DNA of 13,581 bases, taken from NCBI GenBank assembly GCA_934693215.1, contig CAKUVB010000027.1, positions 1 through 13,581 on the forward strand, in the 5' to 3' direction. Of the stretch, positions 13,109 to 13,581 are shown in pieces. The first letter of the stretch is position 1. Each line of letters begins with the position of its first letter. A program made the translations under genes and the position numbers. This stretch comes from an uncultured Candidatus Melainabacteria bacterium (GTDB taxonomy: Bacteria > Cyanobacteriota > Vampirovibrionia > Gastranaerophilales > Gastranaerophilaceae). Below the pieces are notes generated by a model. It did no database searches. It saw only the letters and a list, made by a program, of their open reading frames with translations, and was not told where the DNA came from.

Positions 13109-13581
13109 TTATGCTTTTACAAGTTCTTTAACTTCTTTTCGTTTGACTTTTTTAGTAGCGGTTCTAGGTAATGGAGTTTTTGAAACAACAATATTGATTG
13201 GTCGTTTATAAGCTGTTAATCGCATGCTTAATTTTTTGACTTCGCCCTTTACTATTGAGTTTAGTGTTTCATCATCATATTGATTGATTAACTCCTCTTT
13301 TGGAACAATAACTGCTGCAATATCTTCTGTTCCGTCTTTAGCCCCAAAGGTTCTAGCTACACCTAATACACAGACCTCTGCAAAATATTCGCTTTGGTCA
13401 AGTACAGATTCAACTTCTTCAGGGAATACTTTTTTACCACCAGATAGAACAATCATATTTTTAATTCTACCTGTTATATAAACAAAGCCTTCTTTGTTTA
13501 TTTTAGCAATATCTCCTGTATGGAACCAACCATCTTCATCAATTACTGATGCTGTCAATTCAGGTTGGTTATGGTATCCCT
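13109..13581 (-). CDS. AMP-forming acyl-CoA/acyl-ACP synthetase, C-terminal part (5' truncated by window end)
   Basis: ANL-superfamily enzymes activate carboxylic acids as acyl-AMP and pass them to CoA or a carrier protein. The visible 157 or so residues begin in GYHNQPELTASVIDEDGWF and continue into HTGD, the conserved motif containing the ribose-binding Asp, then YITGRIKNMIVLSGGKKVFP, the hinge region leading to the mobile C-terminal domain, and end near LPRTATKKVKRKEV, which carries the catalytic Lys motif. The usual TGK is TKK here, keeping the Lys. The frame stays open past the TTG at 13558, which codes an internal Leu of the GYxNxPExT motif, so the start lies beyond the window. A fatty-acid substrate (FadD/Aas-like) is likely from the overall pattern but not proven. 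Downstream on the same strand, after a terminator, is the MlaA-hydrolase gene. Confidence 0.9.
   Translation of the reverse strand, partial: GYHNQPELTASVIDEDGWFHTGDIAKINKEGFVYITGRIKNMIVLSGGKKVFPEEVESVLDQSEYFAEVCVLGVARTFGAKDGTEDIAAVIVPKEELINQYDDETLNSIVKGEVKKLSMRLTAYKRPINIVVSKTPLPRTATKKVKRKEVKELVKA

Noticed and set aside
13556..13558. TTG at 13558 as the start of a 149-aa gene
   Set aside because: Upstream codons read GYHNQPE, which completes a conserved motif of AMP-forming ligases, so this is an internal Leu of a truncated gene.
1..13581. CRISPR array, tRNA/rRNA genes, insertion sequences, phage or toxin-antitoxin genes
   Set aside because: No regularly spaced direct repeats, cloverleaf-like segments, transposase/integrase motifs or small paired toxin-antitoxin genes were found on reading both strands.

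Overview
The window looks like an AT-rich chromosomal segment from a diderm, probably anaerobic bacterium. The diderm clues are an MlaA-type outer-membrane lipid-transport domain and a GT9 (heptosyltransferase-family) glycosyltransferase. The anaerobe clue is a [4Fe-4S] BadF/HgdC-type activase. Several small lineage-specific proteins, the low GC, the SD-led genes and the type I-beta DAHP synthase made me think of gut Vampirovibrionia (Candidatus Gastranaerophilales). That placement is inference from general appearance; no marker in the window proves it.

Layout. A truncated hydrophobic protein (+, to 472) meets a 2-hydroxyacyl-CoA dehydratase activase (-, 475-1488). An unknown 214-aa protein (+, 1663-2307) meets an unknown 414-aa beta-solenoid-like protein (-, 2304-3548), which lies behind the DAHP synthase aroF (-, 3602-4615). 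A 147-aa protein with an internal RWYDxD duplication (+, 4749-5192) meets a GT9 glycosyltransferase (-, 5194-6219). A 107-aa Ala/Lys/Glu-rich protein (+, 6362-6685) has a strong intrinsic terminator. surE and alaS form a coupled two-gene operon (-, 6832-10226). A 138-aa EF-hand protein (+, 10383-10799) meets a 718-aa MlaA plus alpha/beta-hydrolase fusion (-, 10805-12961). The window ends inside an AMP-forming acyl ligase (-, 13109-13581) with its own terminator.

Architecture. Plus- and minus-strand genes alternate. Four of the five convergent junctions have stop codons within -4 to +5 bp of each other and no convincing terminator. The fifth (6685/6832) has a 146-bp spacer with a canonical terminator. 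Divergent spacers carry recognisable sigma70-like promoters, several with dyads, and the octamer TTTACAAA recurs in them.

Function. Housekeeping functions are tRNA-Ala charging, nucleotide phosphatase and aromatic amino-acid biosynthesis. They sit beside envelope functions: GT9, and MlaA-hydrolase next to an acyl-activating enzyme. The most distinctive object is the MlaA-hydrolase fusion. Beside the ligase it suggests, as inference only, a route that takes phospholipid from the outer membrane, hydrolyses it and reactivates the fatty acid. No tRNA, rRNA, CRISPR array, transposase or phage gene was seen, and no gene-free stretch exceeds 300 bp.
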